Below are positions 43,058 through 53,157 of a stretch of DNA of 64,000 bases, piece after piece. The notes below the pieces were generated by a model. The model saw only the letters and a program-made list of their open reading frames with translations, was not told the DNA's origin and ran no database searches. The DNA is from Candidatus Symbiopectobacterium sp. 'North America' (GTDB lineage: Bacteria > Pseudomonadota > Gammaproteobacteria > Enterobacterales > Enterobacteriaceae): assembly GCF_015762685.1 (NCBI RefSeq), contig NZ_PEHF01000027.1:1-64000 (forward strand), in the 5' to 3' direction. Both the position numbers and the translations under genes were made by a program. Every line of letters begins with the position of its first letter. Positions within the stretch are counted from its first letter, which is position 1.

Positions 43058-43783
43058 TTACGCGGCCGGAGTCAGTTCCTGCTCCAACGCATCCAGCGGG
43101 ATGGCAGGCCACAGCTTGCCTTGTATCGCATCCACCTTGAGGTGATGCACTTTTTTCAGATGCTCGAGTGTATCAATCCCTTTAGCGATCACCCCGAGGC
43201 CCTGCTGGTGGTTTTTCATCACGTTAAGCAACGGGTCCATGATCAGATTCGGTGCCGGACGCGAAAGAATATCCCATACCAGTTTAGGATCGATTTTCAC
43301 ATAGCTCAGCAAACCATCGTGGAACGCCTTGAGGTTTACCTTGCCTGCACCGAAATTATCCAGCCACAGAGGAAACATGTTACTGAGCTCAGTGATATCA
43401 CGGTTTCCTTTGCCTTCACCAAGGTGAGGATACGCCTCGTTAATTTCCAGATGAACAAAGGGTAACGCGCGGATCGCGTTGCGGCGTGGAATCGATGCCA
43501 TTAGCAGTTCGGCGCAATGCTTCTCAATGCGCCACACCAACAAAAACCGGTGCAGTTTGAGCCACTCCGCTTTGCGTTGGATGATATCGATTTGTTCATC
43601 CAGCAACGCCAGTTTTTGCGCCGTGGTCAACATACTCGTCAGGATATCGCCAGGCACGGTGAGTTTGCAATCCGCACTATTGAAACACCCAGTCATTTCC
43701 AAGGCCAACAGCCTCTCATCCCGGCTATAGATGGGCCAGAACAGGTATTCACTTTGGTAGTCAACGTCTAACGTGATTTTCAT
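43058..43783 (-). CDS. ydiV: Degenerate EAL-domain protein YdiV (RflP), anti-FlhDC factor
   Basis: The 241-residue protein from MKITLDVDYQSEYLFWP aligns with E. coli YdiV throughout, including HLEINEAYPHLGEGKGNRDI and PLWLDNFGAGKVNLKAFHDGL. As in YdiV, the catalytic Glu-Ala-Leu and metal-binding residues of true phosphodiesterases are absent. YdiV binds FlhD and hands FlhDC to ClpXP, repressing flagellar genes. Its position next to selO and near nlpC is the E. coli one. An upstream in-frame start is possible but has no better ribosome-binding site. Intact. Confidence 0.82.
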   Translation of the reverse strand: MKITLDVDYQSEYLFWPIYSRDERLLALEMTGCFNSADCKLTVPGDILTSMLTTAQKLALLDEQIDIIQRKAEWLKLHRFLLVWRIEKHCAELLMASIPRRNAIRALPFVHLEINEAYPHLGEGKGNRDITELSNMFPLWLDNFGAGKVNLKAFHDGLLSYVKIDPKLVWDILSRPAPNLIMDPLLNVMKNHQQGLGVIAKGIDTLEHLKKVHHLKVDAIQGKLWPAIPLDALEQELTPAA

Positions 43784-43909
43784 GATCGATGTCTGCGGAG
43801 ATAAGCGTTCACTATCCTCTAGCGCCAACGATGAGCGCTCAACAATCCCTTTTTCATTATCCTGATGCTCCCCTTACAGTGATGTCACGCTGTTAACGAA
43901 TATCCTGCT

Positions 43910-44928
43910 TTACCGGATATTCTCAGCCAACCACGCATTCACCTGTTGCAGCTCAGGCTGTTGTTCGGGAAAGAGTTCAAACAGTGCTTCGCCCGCCGAG
44001 ATAATGTCGGACACACGGTATGCACAGCCTTGCAAGGCCTGCGCCAGTGCTTCTAGCGGCGCGGGGTTCAGGCTGTCCGTAAACAGCTGGCTGCGCGTGA
44101 TGACACCGCGATCGACATCCATGTGCAGTTCAATACCCCCCCCCACGGGAAACGGGTATCCAACGTATGGGTAAAATCCGGTGCCTGGCCGAAATTCCAT
44201 TCCCAACTGCTTTGCTTGGCAAACTGTTCACGAAAGCCGGGAAGATCGGGCATTTGCTCGGGTGAGATATGTTCAGCCGTGCAACTGTCCGCATAATAGG
44301 CAAAAAACGCGTCACGCACCGCCTCACACACTTGAGCATGATCGACCATCGGCAACAGTTTCACCAGATTGGCAACCCGGGAGCGAACTGAGGTAATACC
44401 TTTGGCCTGTAATTTTTTCACATCCGGGTTGAGGTAATTTGCCAAACGTGAAAGATCGGCATTGAGCAACAGCGTACCGTTATGAAAGCCACGATCCTTG
44501 GTTTCCCGGTAGGCCGACCCCGAAACCTTACGTTAACCGTCAGGCGTAGCCACCACCAGATCGTTACGCCCTGAAGCCAAAGCCGCTACGCCTAGCGCGG
44601 TCAGCGCATTAAGAATGATGGCGGTTGAAACGCTTTTATCGTAACCCGGTTTTCCGGCCATAAAGGTAAAGCAGCTGTTGCCCAAATCGTGAAAAACGGC
44701 ACCGCCACCGCTGCTGCGACGCGCTAGCTTGATGCCATCTTCCTCCATCTTGCGCGTATTGCACTCTTTCCACGGGTTTTGCGCCCGACCAATCACCACG
44801 GTTTCCGCATTGCGCCAGAGAAACAGCACGTGCTGCGTGGGGGACATTTGGCGAAAGATGCACTCTTCGACAGCCAGATTAAACCAGGGATCGTAAGAGT
44901 CAGACAGCAACAAACGGAGTGAAGACAT
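43910..44928 (-). pseudogene. lplA: Lipoate-protein ligase A, ochre codon and G-tract frameshift
   Basis: The frame begins [20 protein letters not shown] and has the ligase motifs [20 protein letters not shown] and the catalytic [13 protein letters not shown] at 44533-44535 interrupts TPDG-stop-RKVSGSA, where Glu is expected, directly before the catalytic Lys. Further on a run of nine G (44136-44144) replaces the expected seven in [12 protein letters not shown] and shifts the frame; the tail [14 protein letters not shown] is intact. LplA activates free lipoate and attaches it to lipoyl domains. Loss leaves only endogenous LipB/LipA synthesis, if present. Confidence 0.9.
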
Positions 44929-44985
44929 TGAGGCTCCATGCGCAAACGACCTGCCGACATCGACAGTCGTTACTTGAGAGTGGAA

Positions 44986-45453
44986 TCAGATTCGGCGCGC
45001 CTGCCAGTAGGCCCGCTTCCAGTAGACGTTATCCAATGACGATCGCATTACACCCTGGCTGGTCGAGGCGTGAATAAACTGATCGTCTTTATCATAAATA
45101 CCCACATGCAATCCGCTACTGCCGCTGCCGGTTTTGAAAAACACCAAATCGCCCGGCAACAGGTCGTCCCGGTCAATGCGGGAACCCAATTCCGTTTGCG
45201 CTTCGGTGGTGCGCGGCAGTTGCATACCAAAACGATCGCGAAAGGTTAAATAGATAAAGCCAGAACAATCGATACCACGGTGATCCAGCCCGCCGTAGCG
45301 ATACGCCGTGCCACGCCACTGAGTGAGCTGTTCGTTAAGTTGGCTTATTACCATGATGGAGTCGCCCAGACGCGGGTTAGGCAGTGGAGCACGATGGCTG
45401 CTGCACCCAACCAAAAACAAACTTGCGATCAGCAACCCCTGAATCAAGCGCAT
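44986..45453 (-). CDS. nlpC: NlpC/P60-family lipoprotein peptidase
   Basis: The lipobox FLVGC gives an outer-membrane lipoprotein. The catalytic domain has Cys in GIDCSGFIYLTF, His in SGLHVGIYDKD, and the third polar residue His in QFIHAS. Such enzymes cut the D-Glu-diaminopimelate bond of cell-wall stem peptides. At 155 residues it matches E. coli NlpC, and it neighbours btuD as in E. coli. Intact. Confidence 0.92.
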   Translation of the reverse strand: MRLIQGLLIASLFLVGCSSHRAPLPNPRLGDSIMVISQLNEQLTQWRGTAYRYGGLDHRGIDCSGFIYLTFRDRFGMQLPRTTEAQTELGSRIDRDDLLPGDLVFFKTGSGSSGLHVGIYDKDDQFIHASTSQGVMRSSLDNVYWKRAYWQARRI

Positions 45454-45591
45454 CTGCGGTATCCTGCGAATATCGGTTCGTTTTGTTGTTCACCGCGCCC
45501 TGCGGGGAATATCACGCTATCAGAATGATATTACTGCCCAATTTAGCGTTGATTTCACTGTTTTGGCAAGCCTGACGCGGTAAATGACCGG

Positions 45592-46372
45592 TTACTCGGA
45601 CACCGGCACCAGCCAGTCGCTCTCGCCAACTCGATGGCGTTGGAAATCGATGCCGAAAACCGGTGCCAGTCGTTCAGGCTGCATGACGTCTGCTGCATCG
45701 CCAGCATCAATCAGCTTACCTTTTGAAATCAACCAGATATCATCAGCCTGCTGTAAGCTGTGATTTAAGTCGTGGGTGCTGGCTAGCACAATCAGCCCTG
45801 CCTGACACAACACTTTCAGCATGGCATCAAGCGCTACGCGTTGCGCCACTTCCAGACCAGTGGCGGGCTCATCCAGCACCAGCAGGCGAGCATAAGGATT
45901 CAGCGAAGGCCACACCTGCAAGAATACGGCGGCAAGGCGTACACGTTGCCACTCACCGCCGGACAGCTCCGTCAACGGACGCGTCAATTTATCCTTTAAC
46001 ATCAGACGCGTGGCAAGTTGGGCAACCACTTCATCGACCGCCATGACACTCACCTGCTTCGGCTGGTGCAGTGCCAGATACTGGAAGACGGGCATCAAGG
46101 CACTGGGGTTTTGCTGCTGCGACAGATAAGCGCGACGCAACGCCAGATCTCGCGCAGACAAATCGGCATGCCGTCCAGTTCCACCCGCCCTTCGCCGTCC
46201 AGCAGCCCGGAAATCCGTGCCAGCAACGTGCTTTTCCCTGAACCATTGGGTCCGACCACGTGAATCAACCGACTGGCATAGGCGCTGACGCTGATGGGTT
46301 GTAAACGCGCCCGCAGGCAACGTGGTTCAGACGCAGTGCGCAGGGAACGTGATGCTTTATCTCTTGCGTCAA
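45592..46372 (-). pseudogene. btuD: BtuD vitamin B12 ABC transporter ATPase, two -1 frameshifts
   Basis: Family sequence is spread over three frames: CALRLNHVACG, then RLQPISVSAYASRLIHVVGPNGS and GKSTLLARISGLLDG, then SARDLALRRAYLSQQQNP to the end with LSGGEWQRVRLAAVFLQV and LLVLDEPATGLEVAQ. The breaks lie near 46305-46311 and 46163-46170, each a one-base loss. Walker A and the signature are therefore never in one product. The start codon is uncertain; only TTG is available at the 5' end. BtuD energises B12 import through BtuC. Confidence 0.88.
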
Positions 46373-46375
46373 CAA

Positions 46376-46927
46376 TTACTCGGCCACCGCAGCATCAATG
46401 GCGTTAAGAATCATTTTGTCATCCGGGCCGATATCGGGCGAGAAACGTTGGATCACCTGACCATTGCGCCCGATCAGGAATTTTTCAAAGTTCCACAGAA
46501 TATCTTCAGGATGCTTGGGCGCCCGACCTTTATTAAGTAAACGCTCATAAAAACCGCTAAGCAGATTTCCCTTGGCTTTGGGCTGTGCGGCAATCAGGTG
46601 ACGGTACAGGGGATGGCGTTGCTCGCCATTTACCTCAATCTTGCTGAACATCGGGAACTGCACGCCAAAGGTGGCACGGCAAAATTCCTGAATCTCAGCG
46701 TCACTGCCCGGCTCTTGTCCGGCTAACTCATTGGAAGGAAACCCCAGTACCACCAAGCCGCGCTCGCGATAGGTTTCATAGAGTTTTTCCAATGCATCGT
46801 ACTGTTTGGTTAAACCGCATTTGGAGGCCACATTAACAATCAGTGCGACTTGTCCCTGATAAGTGCCAAAGGTGGTCGCCTCGCCGTTAATGGTGGTCAA
46901 CGGGATTGCATAGATGTCGTTACTCAT
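46376..46927 (-). CDS. btuE: BtuE, glutathione/thioredoxin peroxidase
   Basis: The start MSNDIYAIPL follows GGAAGGTGA. The 183-residue thioredoxin-fold peroxidase has the catalytic Cys in NVASKCGLTKQY, then LVVLGFPSNELAGQEP and the Trp of DILWNFEKFLI. It reduces hydroperoxides and is not needed for B12 transport despite its name. It lies between btuC and btuD as in E. coli and is the only intact gene of the three. Confidence 0.93.
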   Translation of the reverse strand: MSNDIYAIPLTTINGEATTFGTYQGQVALIVNVASKCGLTKQYDALEKLYETYRERGLVVLGFPSNELAGQEPGSDAEIQEFCRATFGVQFPMFSKIEVNGEQRHPLYRHLIAAQPKAKGNLLSGFYERLLNKGRAPKHPEDILWNFEKFLIGRNGQVIQRFSPDIGPDDKMILNAIDAAVAE

Positions 46928-46950
46928 AGTCACCTTCCTGTTGTACGTCA

Positions 46951-47875
46951 TTAGGTTACATTTACCGGATTACTCCGGCGCAGCAGCAACCAGATAAACA
47001 ACGGTGCGCCGAGCGTCGCGGTGATCACACCGATGGGCAACTCGGCCGAGGGGATCATTACGCTCGCCATGTTGTCAGAGAGCGAGAGCGTCATGGCACC
47101 CGCCAGCCCGCAACCCGTCAGCAAGTAGCGTTGATCGGTCAACCCCATCAGGCGCAGCGCGTGGGGGACAATCAGCCCGACAAACCCGATAACACCGGCC
47201 AGCGCAACGCTAATCCCCACCAGAATGCCCACCACCAGCACCAAAAGGTTACGCCAGCGATAAACAGAGATCCCCAACTGCCGCGTCTGAATCTCACCCA
47301 GCGAAAGACGGTTGAGCGTCTGTCCCTGACGGCTTAACCACGCCAGACAAGGTAGCAATGCCACCATCAACCACCCGTAGCGCCAGTCAATGCCGCTGAA
47401 TCCGCCCAGCATCCAATACATCAGTTGGCGTAGATCCAGACTGGTACTGAAATAGACGACCCAAGTCATCACTGCGCTGCACACAATCCCCAGCGCCACA
47501 CCAATCAGCAGCAAACGCGCATTAGAAATGTGACGTCGGGCAAAATGTAATAGCAAGAATGTGGTGGCTAGCGCCCCCACAATAGCGCCAACGCTCAGCA
47601 CCCAGACGGGTTGCAACCCTTGCCCCAGCAGGACACCAAGCACCAGCGCCACGCCTGCGCCATTAGCAACGCCCAACAAGCCCGGCTCTGCCAGTGGGTT
47701 ATCGAAAATAGCCTGCATCACCCCACCATGCCCAGGGCATCACCCAACGATCGCCAGCACATAACCCGATGATCACGGTCACCGCCGCCAGTAGCGCCAA
47801 CACCACAATGCGTTGACGGTCGTGATAACGCTGGCGTAAAGGTAACAGCGAGTATCCCTTGTTCAATGACTGCAT
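46951..47875 (-). pseudogene. btuC: BtuC vitamin B12 permease, internal deletion with frameshift
   Basis: The N-terminus (MQSLNKGYSLLPLRQRYHDR, one helix, [11 protein letters not shown]) is in a different frame from the body, which starts [17 protein letters not shown] and continues through the FecCD-type helices to [12 protein letters not shown]. About 40 residues, including the LPRTLAVLLVGAALAISGA equivalent, are missing at the junction near 47705-47730. Loss of that helix and loop and the frame change inactivate the channel. BtuC and BtuD form the inner-membrane B12 importer, so import is lost. Confidence 0.88.
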
Positions 47876-47998
47876 AACGCTATCCTGTACACTGCAGTCA
47901 CACCCGCAAACTCAACTCTGCTTAACTCGACCGTCATTTCGTGTAGCGTCACTGCACGCCGTTCATCTCGCTAAGGCATTCCAGGTGCCGAGTAGCGA

Positions 47999-48829
47999 TC
48001 AAAACGCCACTTTACGCCGCCCTGTCAACCAAGCGCCGACAAACTCTGGCACCACTGCCGTCGCCGCGCCGTAGATTTTTTCATCAAACTGGCTCTCTAC
48101 CTGACTCGGCTCAAGATTCAGTTCTATGGTGTAAGCACCATGGGTGTGCGCTTCATGAACGAATCCCGCCGCCGGATAAACATGACCGGAAGTTCCGATA
48201 GCGATGAAATAATCGGCTTGCGCCAGCGCCTGATAGATACGTTCCATACCAAGAGGCATTTCTCCGAACCACACCACGTGCGGGCGCAGTCGCGCGGGAA
48301 ACTGGCAACAATGGCAGCGTTCATCGGCAGCGATATCACCGGTCCAGTCGATAACCTGTCCACTCTGGCAACAGCGCACCTTAAGCAATTCGCCGTGCAT
48401 ATGAACAACCCGCTGGCTGCCCGCACGCTCGTGCAGATTATCGATATTTTGTTTCACCAACAGGAAGTTATCTCCGAGCGCCGCCTCAAGATTGGCTAAC
48501 ACCAAATGCGCTGCGTTGGGCACCACCTCTGGCTGCTGCAACTGCTTACGGCGCGCGTTGTAAAATGCCTGTACCAGTTGCGGATCGCGTTGAAACCCTT
48601 CCGGCGTAGCGACATCGCCCACCGGGTGCTCTTCCCACAGGCCATCCGCCGCACGAAAAGTGCGAATGCCGGATTCCGCTGAAATCCCGGCGCCGGTCAG
48701 CACCACCACACGCGAACTTTTTGATTCATTCACGGCCAGATAATCCTTATGGAAAATACGTGAACGCAGACGCTGCTGACGCAGTCGCTTTCCTTGATGA
48801 AACCGGATCATCCTTTGGCGCGTATGCAT
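47999..48829 (-). CDS. cobB: NAD-dependent protein deacylase CobB (sirtuin)
   Basis: The start [12 protein letters not shown] has AGGAG upstream and corresponds to the long form of CobB with a basic N-terminal extension. The sirtuin core shows [31 protein letters not shown], the catalytic [11 protein letters not shown], Zn cysteines in RCHCCQF, and [13 protein letters not shown]. It removes acetyl and succinyl groups from lysines. Together with nagK and lolEDC it keeps the E. coli order. Intact, 276 residues. Confidence 0.93.
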   Translation of the reverse strand: MHTRQRMIRFHQGKRLRQQRLRSRIFHKDYLAVNESKSSRVVVLTGAGISAESGIRTFRAADGLWEEHPVGDVATPEGFQRDPQLVQAFYNARRKQLQQPEVVPNAAHLVLANLEAALGDNFLLVKQNIDNLHERAGSQRVVHMHGELLKVRCCQSGQVIDWTGDIAADERCHCCQFPARLRPHVVWFGEMPLGMERIYQALAQADYFIAIGTSGHVYPAAGFVHEAHTHGAYTIELNLEPSQVESQFDEKIYGAATAVVPEFVGAWLTGRRKVAF

Positions 48830-48907
48830 GTCTGCTCCTGTGAAAGCTGGGTGGAAAGAGTGTAACGCTGCCTGCTTGATTGCCAATAAGCGTGTATCGC
48901 TAAAAAA

Positions 48908-49822
48908 CTACTGCGAAGAAAAGTGCAGCAGAACCGCGCCCCGAACGCCACCTGCATCGCCATAGCGCGCCTTCTCAATGCGCTGTAAGCGCGCAACCGG
49001 CAGCAAATACTCAGGCAACCGCGCCGGGAGAAACTGGTAGATCTCATCAAAATTAGACAAACCGCCGCCCAGCACCAGCAAGTGGGGGTCAAACATCGTC
49101 AACAGATTCCCCACGCAGGCGGCAAGCACGCTCATATAGCGATCAACGTGCGCCAGCGCGTTTGCCTCACCCGCCCGATAGTTGCGAATAATGGTGACAG
49201 TATTAAGACTTTCGCCATAGGTATGCACATAAAGCCATTCAAAACCTCGGCCAGAAATATAGTTTTCAATACAGCCAGATTGACCACAGCCGCATTTCAC
49301 CCGAGGGATATCCTCCCCCATAATATCCAGCGCATCCACCGGTAGACGGAAATGGCCGAATTCGCCAGTAATGCCGTTGCGACCATCAATCACTTCGCCG
49401 TTAATCACCAGACCGCCACCGACACCGGTGCCAAGGATCAGCCCCAACACCACATGATACTGACGGAATTCACCCTCCCAAGCTTCCGAAAGGGCAAAGC
49501 AGTTGGCATCGTTGGTCATGCACACATCACGCTGTAACAGGCGTTGCAAATCCGCCTGTAGTGGTTTTCCCATGGTTGCAGGCAGGTTAGCAGTAAACAG
49601 CGCACCATCATCCCCCCCACGCATACCGGGAATGCCGACGCCGACGGTCCCCTGTTTGCCCGTCAACGCATCGGCTTCCTGCGTGAGTGCAGCAAAGGCC
49701 GCCAGCAACGCATCATAGTCATTACGCGGCGTAGGCACTCGTTTTTGCCATACGGATCTCATATCCGCATCAAAGACCCCGACTTCAATCTTACTGCCGT
49801 CCAGATCAAAACCATAAAACAT
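48908..49822 (-). CDS. nagK: N-acetyl-D-glucosamine kinase
   Basis: A ROK-family kinase of 304 residues: ATP site [14 protein letters not shown], ligand region [25 protein letters not shown] and the Zn motif [17 protein letters not shown]. It phosphorylates GlcNAc released in cell-wall recycling. Standard position upstream of cobB and downstream of lolE. Intact. Confidence 0.95.
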   Translation of the reverse strand: MFYGFDLDGSKIEVGVFDADMRSVWQKRVPTPRNDYDALLAAFAALTQEADALTGKQGTVGVGIPGMRGGDDGALFTANLPATMGKPLQADLQRLLQRDVCMTNDANCFALSEAWEGEFRQYHVVLGLILGTGVGGGLVINGEVIDGRNGITGEFGHFRLPVDALDIMGEDIPRVKCGCGQSGCIENYISGRGFEWLYVHTYGESLNTVTIIRNYRAGEANALAHVDRYMSVLAACVGNLLTMFDPHLLVLGGGLSNFDEIYQFLPARLPEYLLPVARLQRIEKARYGDAGGVRGAVLLHFSSQ

Positions 49823-49874
49823 GGCTCACTCCTCTGTGGCTGAATAGGTTATGCGATTGCAAGGGGCCGTAGCG

Positions 49875-51122
49875 CTATTGCCCGCTTAACACGCAAGCGG
49901 GCTCAATACGGCTGGCGCGCCGTGCCGGATACCAACTAGCCAGCAAGCTCAACGCCACGGCGGTGAGCAGTACCAGAACCACATCCATCATGCGCAATTC
50001 TGACGGCAGAAAATCGATAAAATAGATATCGCCCGACAGAAAGTGGTGTCCGGTCAGCGATTCAATCCCGCGCATGATCGCACTCAGTTGCAGCGTCGCC
50101 ACCACACCAATCACGGCACCGATCACGCAGCCGAGCAGGCCTGCCAGCAGCCCGTACCAAATGAAAATGGCGTGGATAAGACCGTCGCTCGCCCCCAAGG
50201 TGCGCAATACGGCGATATCGCTGCTTTTGTCTTTCACTGCCATCACCAGCGTGGAAACAATGTTAAAACAGGCAACGCCAATCACCAGTACCATCGCTAA
50301 ATACATGATAGTCCGAATCATTTGGATGTCGCGGTACATGTAACCGTAGGTGCCAATCCAGTCACGAATATAGATATAGGTGTCGGTCACTTTCCCTGCG
50401 TCACGCACCAGTTTGCTGGCGGCAAACACGTCATCGACCTTGATGGCTATGCCGCTGACATCATCCCCCATGTCAAGATACTGCTGCGCGTCAGCCAGCG
50501 GGATCAACGCCAGACTGTGATCGAGTTGCCCGCTGAGTTGCAGAATACCGCTCACGTGCAGGCGAATGCGCTTCGGCTGCAACAGCTTCATTTGCGGATC
50601 GCTATTGGGGATCATCACCGTCACCCAATCCCCGGTTTTTACCTCAAGCGCCTGCGCAACGCCCTTGCCGAGAATAACCTGCTGCTCACCCGCTTTGAAA
50701 TTTGCCCACGCGTTTCCTGCCACGAACGTGGGCAAAATACTGAGGCGTTGTTCCTGTTGCGGATCGACGCCTTTCATCTGTATCGCGCGCAGTCTGGCAC
50801 CGCTCTCCAGCAGCCCGGTAAAATGCACATAGGGCACAGCGGCAACAATACCAGGCACCTGCTCAATTTTAGGCAACATGTTCTGCCAGCCGGTGAAGGG
50901 GGGATTGACCGGTTCCATTTCACCATGAGGCACCACTGCCAAAATACGATTTTTCAATTCACGTTCGAAGCCGTTCATGGCGCTGAGGCCGACGATAAGC
51001 ACCGCCACCCCGAGCGCAATACCGATGGTGGAGATCACCGAAATCAGGGAAACCATACCACCGCGCCGACGGCCCCGGCTAAAACGCAGCCCAATCAGCA
51101 GGGAGAGCGGGGGAAAACTCAT
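49875..51122 (-). CDS. lolE: LolE, lipoprotein-releasing complex permease subunit
   Basis: The 415-residue protein has one N-terminal helix ([20 protein letters not shown]), a large periplasmic domain and three C-terminal helices, with [19 protein letters not shown] at the ATPase-coupling loop. With LolC and LolD it extracts outer-membrane lipoproteins from the inner membrane to LolA. Its ATG overlaps the lolD stop as ATGA. It is essential in E. coli and intact here. Confidence 0.95.
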   Translation of the reverse strand: MSFPPLSLLIGLRFSRGRRRGGMVSLISVISTIGIALGVAVLIVGLSAMNGFERELKNRILAVVPHGEMEPVNPPFTGWQNMLPKIEQVPGIVAAVPYVHFTGLLESGARLRAIQMKGVDPQQEQRLSILPTFVAGNAWANFKAGEQQVILGKGVAQALEVKTGDWVTVMIPNSDPQMKLLQPKRIRLHVSGILQLSGQLDHSLALIPLADAQQYLDMGDDVSGIAIKVDDVFAASKLVRDAGKVTDTYIYIRDWIGTYGYMYRDIQMIRTIMYLAMVLVIGVACFNIVSTLVMAVKDKSSDIAVLRTLGASDGLIHAIFIWYGLLAGLLGCVIGAVIGVVATLQLSAIMRGIESLTGHHFLSGDIYFIDFLPSELRMMDVVLVLLTAVALSLLASWYPARRASRIEPACVLSGQ

Positions 51123-51826
51123 TGCGCGGCTCCCATCAGGGTTAACTCTTGCTGAAGTTGCCCGTCACGCATTTTCAACTGGCGACACAAACGCGCAGCT
51201 AGCGACAAATCGTGAGTCACCACCAGAAACGCGGTGCCCTGACGCACGTTTAATTCTCCCAGCAGTTCAAAAATGGTATCCGCCGTGCGCTGATCGAGGT
51301 TACCCGTAGGCTCATCCGCCAACACCAGCGATGGGTTATTCACCACCGCACGGGCGATGGCCACGCGCTGACGCTCCCCACCGGACAATTCGCTGGAACG
51401 GTGCTCGCGCCGTGCATCCAGCCCCACGGCGGCCAGCATAGCACGCGCCTGATCCTGCGCCTGCGCGGGCGGCGTGTTGCCAATCAGCAGTGGCATCGCC
51501 ACGTTTTCCAACGCGGTGAAATCCGGCAGTAAATGGTGAAACTGGTAGATAAAGCCTAGTTCACGGTTGCGCAACGCCGATTTAGCGGCGGCGGAGAGTC
51601 CACTGAGCGCCTGGCCTTTGAAGATAACATCACCCGTTGTGGGCGCATCCAGCCCGCCCAGCAAATGCAACAGGGTACTTTTCCCCGAACCGGAACTACC
51701 GACAATCGCCATCATTTCGCCGGCTTGCATGCTGAATGTCACATGACGCAGCACGTCGGTGGACAGCTTCCCTTCCTGGTAGGTTTTGCACAGGTCATTA
51801 CATTGCAACAACAGGGAATCATTCAT
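51119..51826 (-). CDS. lolD: LolD, lipoprotein-releasing complex ATPase
   Basis: The start [19 protein letters not shown] gives 235 residues. It shows Walker [10 protein letters not shown], signature [14 protein letters not shown], Walker [13 protein letters not shown] and switch VVTHDLSLA, the MacB-like type VII ABC pattern. Its start overlaps the end of lolC and its stop overlaps lolE, so the three are translationally coupled. Intact. Confidence 0.95.
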   Translation of the reverse strand: MNDSLLLQCNDLCKTYQEGKLSTDVLRHVTFSMQAGEMMAIVGSSGSGKSTLLHLLGGLDAPTTGDVIFKGQALSGLSAAAKSALRNRELGFIYQFHHLLPDFTALENVAMPLLIGNTPPAQAQDQARAMLAAVGLDARREHRSSELSGGERQRVAIARAVVNNPSLVLADEPTGNLDQRTADTIFELLGELNVRQGTAFLVVTHDLSLAARLCRQLKMRDGQLQQELTLMGAAQ

Positions 51827-53021
51827 AGCGTAAAGCCTCTGCAGGGTGAACGGCGGCGGCGCGCCAGGAAGGATAAAGGGTAGACAGCAGAGCAACGATC
51901 ATCGCCACCAGCGCGATGGTCACCACCTGCACCGCATCAATATGAACGGGTAGCGCGGCACCATCCAGCAACAGCCCCAATGCCGGGATCAGCGTATTAA
52001 GCTGGCTAGCCAGCAGCGTACCGAGCACTGCGCCCAACAGCGCGCCAACCACCCCGGCGCTTCCCCCCTGCACCATAAACACCGCCATAATCTGGCGTTG
52101 AGTCAGCCCCTGCGTTTGCAAAATGGCCACCTCACCCTGCTTTTCCATCACCAACAACCCCAACGACGTAATGATATTGAACGCCGCGACGGCGACGATC
52201 AGGCTCAACAACAGCCCCATCATACTTTTTTCCATGCGAACGGCCTGAAACAGTTCGCCCTTGCGCTCACGCCAATCTTTCATCACCAATCCTTGTGGCA
52301 CTGGCTGCGCACTGAACGCCACAATATCCAACGGGTTTTCCAGCCACAGGCGCCAGCCGGTTATGTGCCCGGTCGGGTAACGCATCAGACGCGACGCATC
52401 CTGCTGATTCACCAGCATCTGGTAACCATCCACTTCGCTACCTGCGGCAAAGGTACCTGCTACGGTAAACAAGCGCTGGCTGGGAATGCGCCCCATTGGC
52501 GTGAGTTGGCTAGCACCAGTGACCATAATACGCAGTTGTTCACCGCGTTTAACCCCAAGTTGAGAGGCCAACTGCTCGCCAAGGATCATCTGGTATTCAC
52601 CCGCTTGAAGTTGAGTGAGCGAGGTATTTTTCAAAAAACGCGACAAAGGCTCAGGTTCATCGGGATTAATGCCCAGTATTACTCCGACTGCCACACTGCG
52701 CGCGCTTTGCAACACCACTTCGCCCGTGGTGATTGGGACTATGCGCGTTATGCCCTGTAAGGTGCTCAAGGATGATGCAGGCAATGCCTGTGGGTCGAGT
52801 GAACCGCTCGCTGTGGTCACCACCGCCTGCGGCATCAATCCCAGGATGCTCTCCTCAAGCTCCTGTTCAAATCCGTTCATCACAGACAATACGGTCAGTA
52901 GCGCCATGACGCCTAACGTGATGCCAATGGACGATAACCAGGAGACAAATCGCCCAAATCGATCCGATGCTCGCCCACGCATATAACGCAGGCCAATAAA
53001 TAAAGCGACAGGTTGATACAT
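51819..53021 (-). CDS. lolC: LolC, lipoprotein-releasing complex permease subunit
   Basis: The 400-residue permease opens [18 protein letters not shown] and has the MacB-like layout: helix 1 ([20 protein letters not shown]), periplasmic domain, helices 2-4 with [20 protein letters not shown]. It is the LolA-docking subunit of LolCDE. It is divergent from mfd, as in E. coli. Intact. Confidence 0.95.
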   Translation of the reverse strand: MYQPVALFIGLRYMRGRASDRFGRFVSWLSSIGITLGVMALLTVLSVMNGFEQELEESILGLMPQAVVTTASGSLDPQALPASSLSTLQGITRIVPITTGEVVLQSARSVAVGVILGINPDEPEPLSRFLKNTSLTQLQAGEYQMILGEQLASQLGVKRGEQLRIMVTGASQLTPMGRIPSQRLFTVAGTFAAGSEVDGYQMLVNQQDASRLMRYPTGHITGWRLWLENPLDIVAFSAQPVPQGLVMKDWRERKGELFQAVRMEKSMMGLLLSLIVAVAAFNIITSLGLLVMEKQGEVAILQTQGLTQRQIMAVFMVQGGSAGVVGALLGAVLGTLLASQLNTLIPALGLLLDGAALPVHIDAVQVVTIALVAMIVALLSTLYPSWRAAAVHPAEALRYE

Positions 53022-53157
53022 GAAATCCGTCTGGATAAGGTTGCTAAAGCAAAGTGATCAAGGATAATAAAGGGTCATATCACTTTATGGAACCCTACCC
53101 CGCTTTCTACACTGCTTTTTCTTATGCTGGAACGGGGCAACACCAGATATTCGGAAT

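Noticed and set aside
44136-44144. lplA as a phase-variable gene
   Set aside because: A separate ochre codon upstream of the tract already prevents a functional product.
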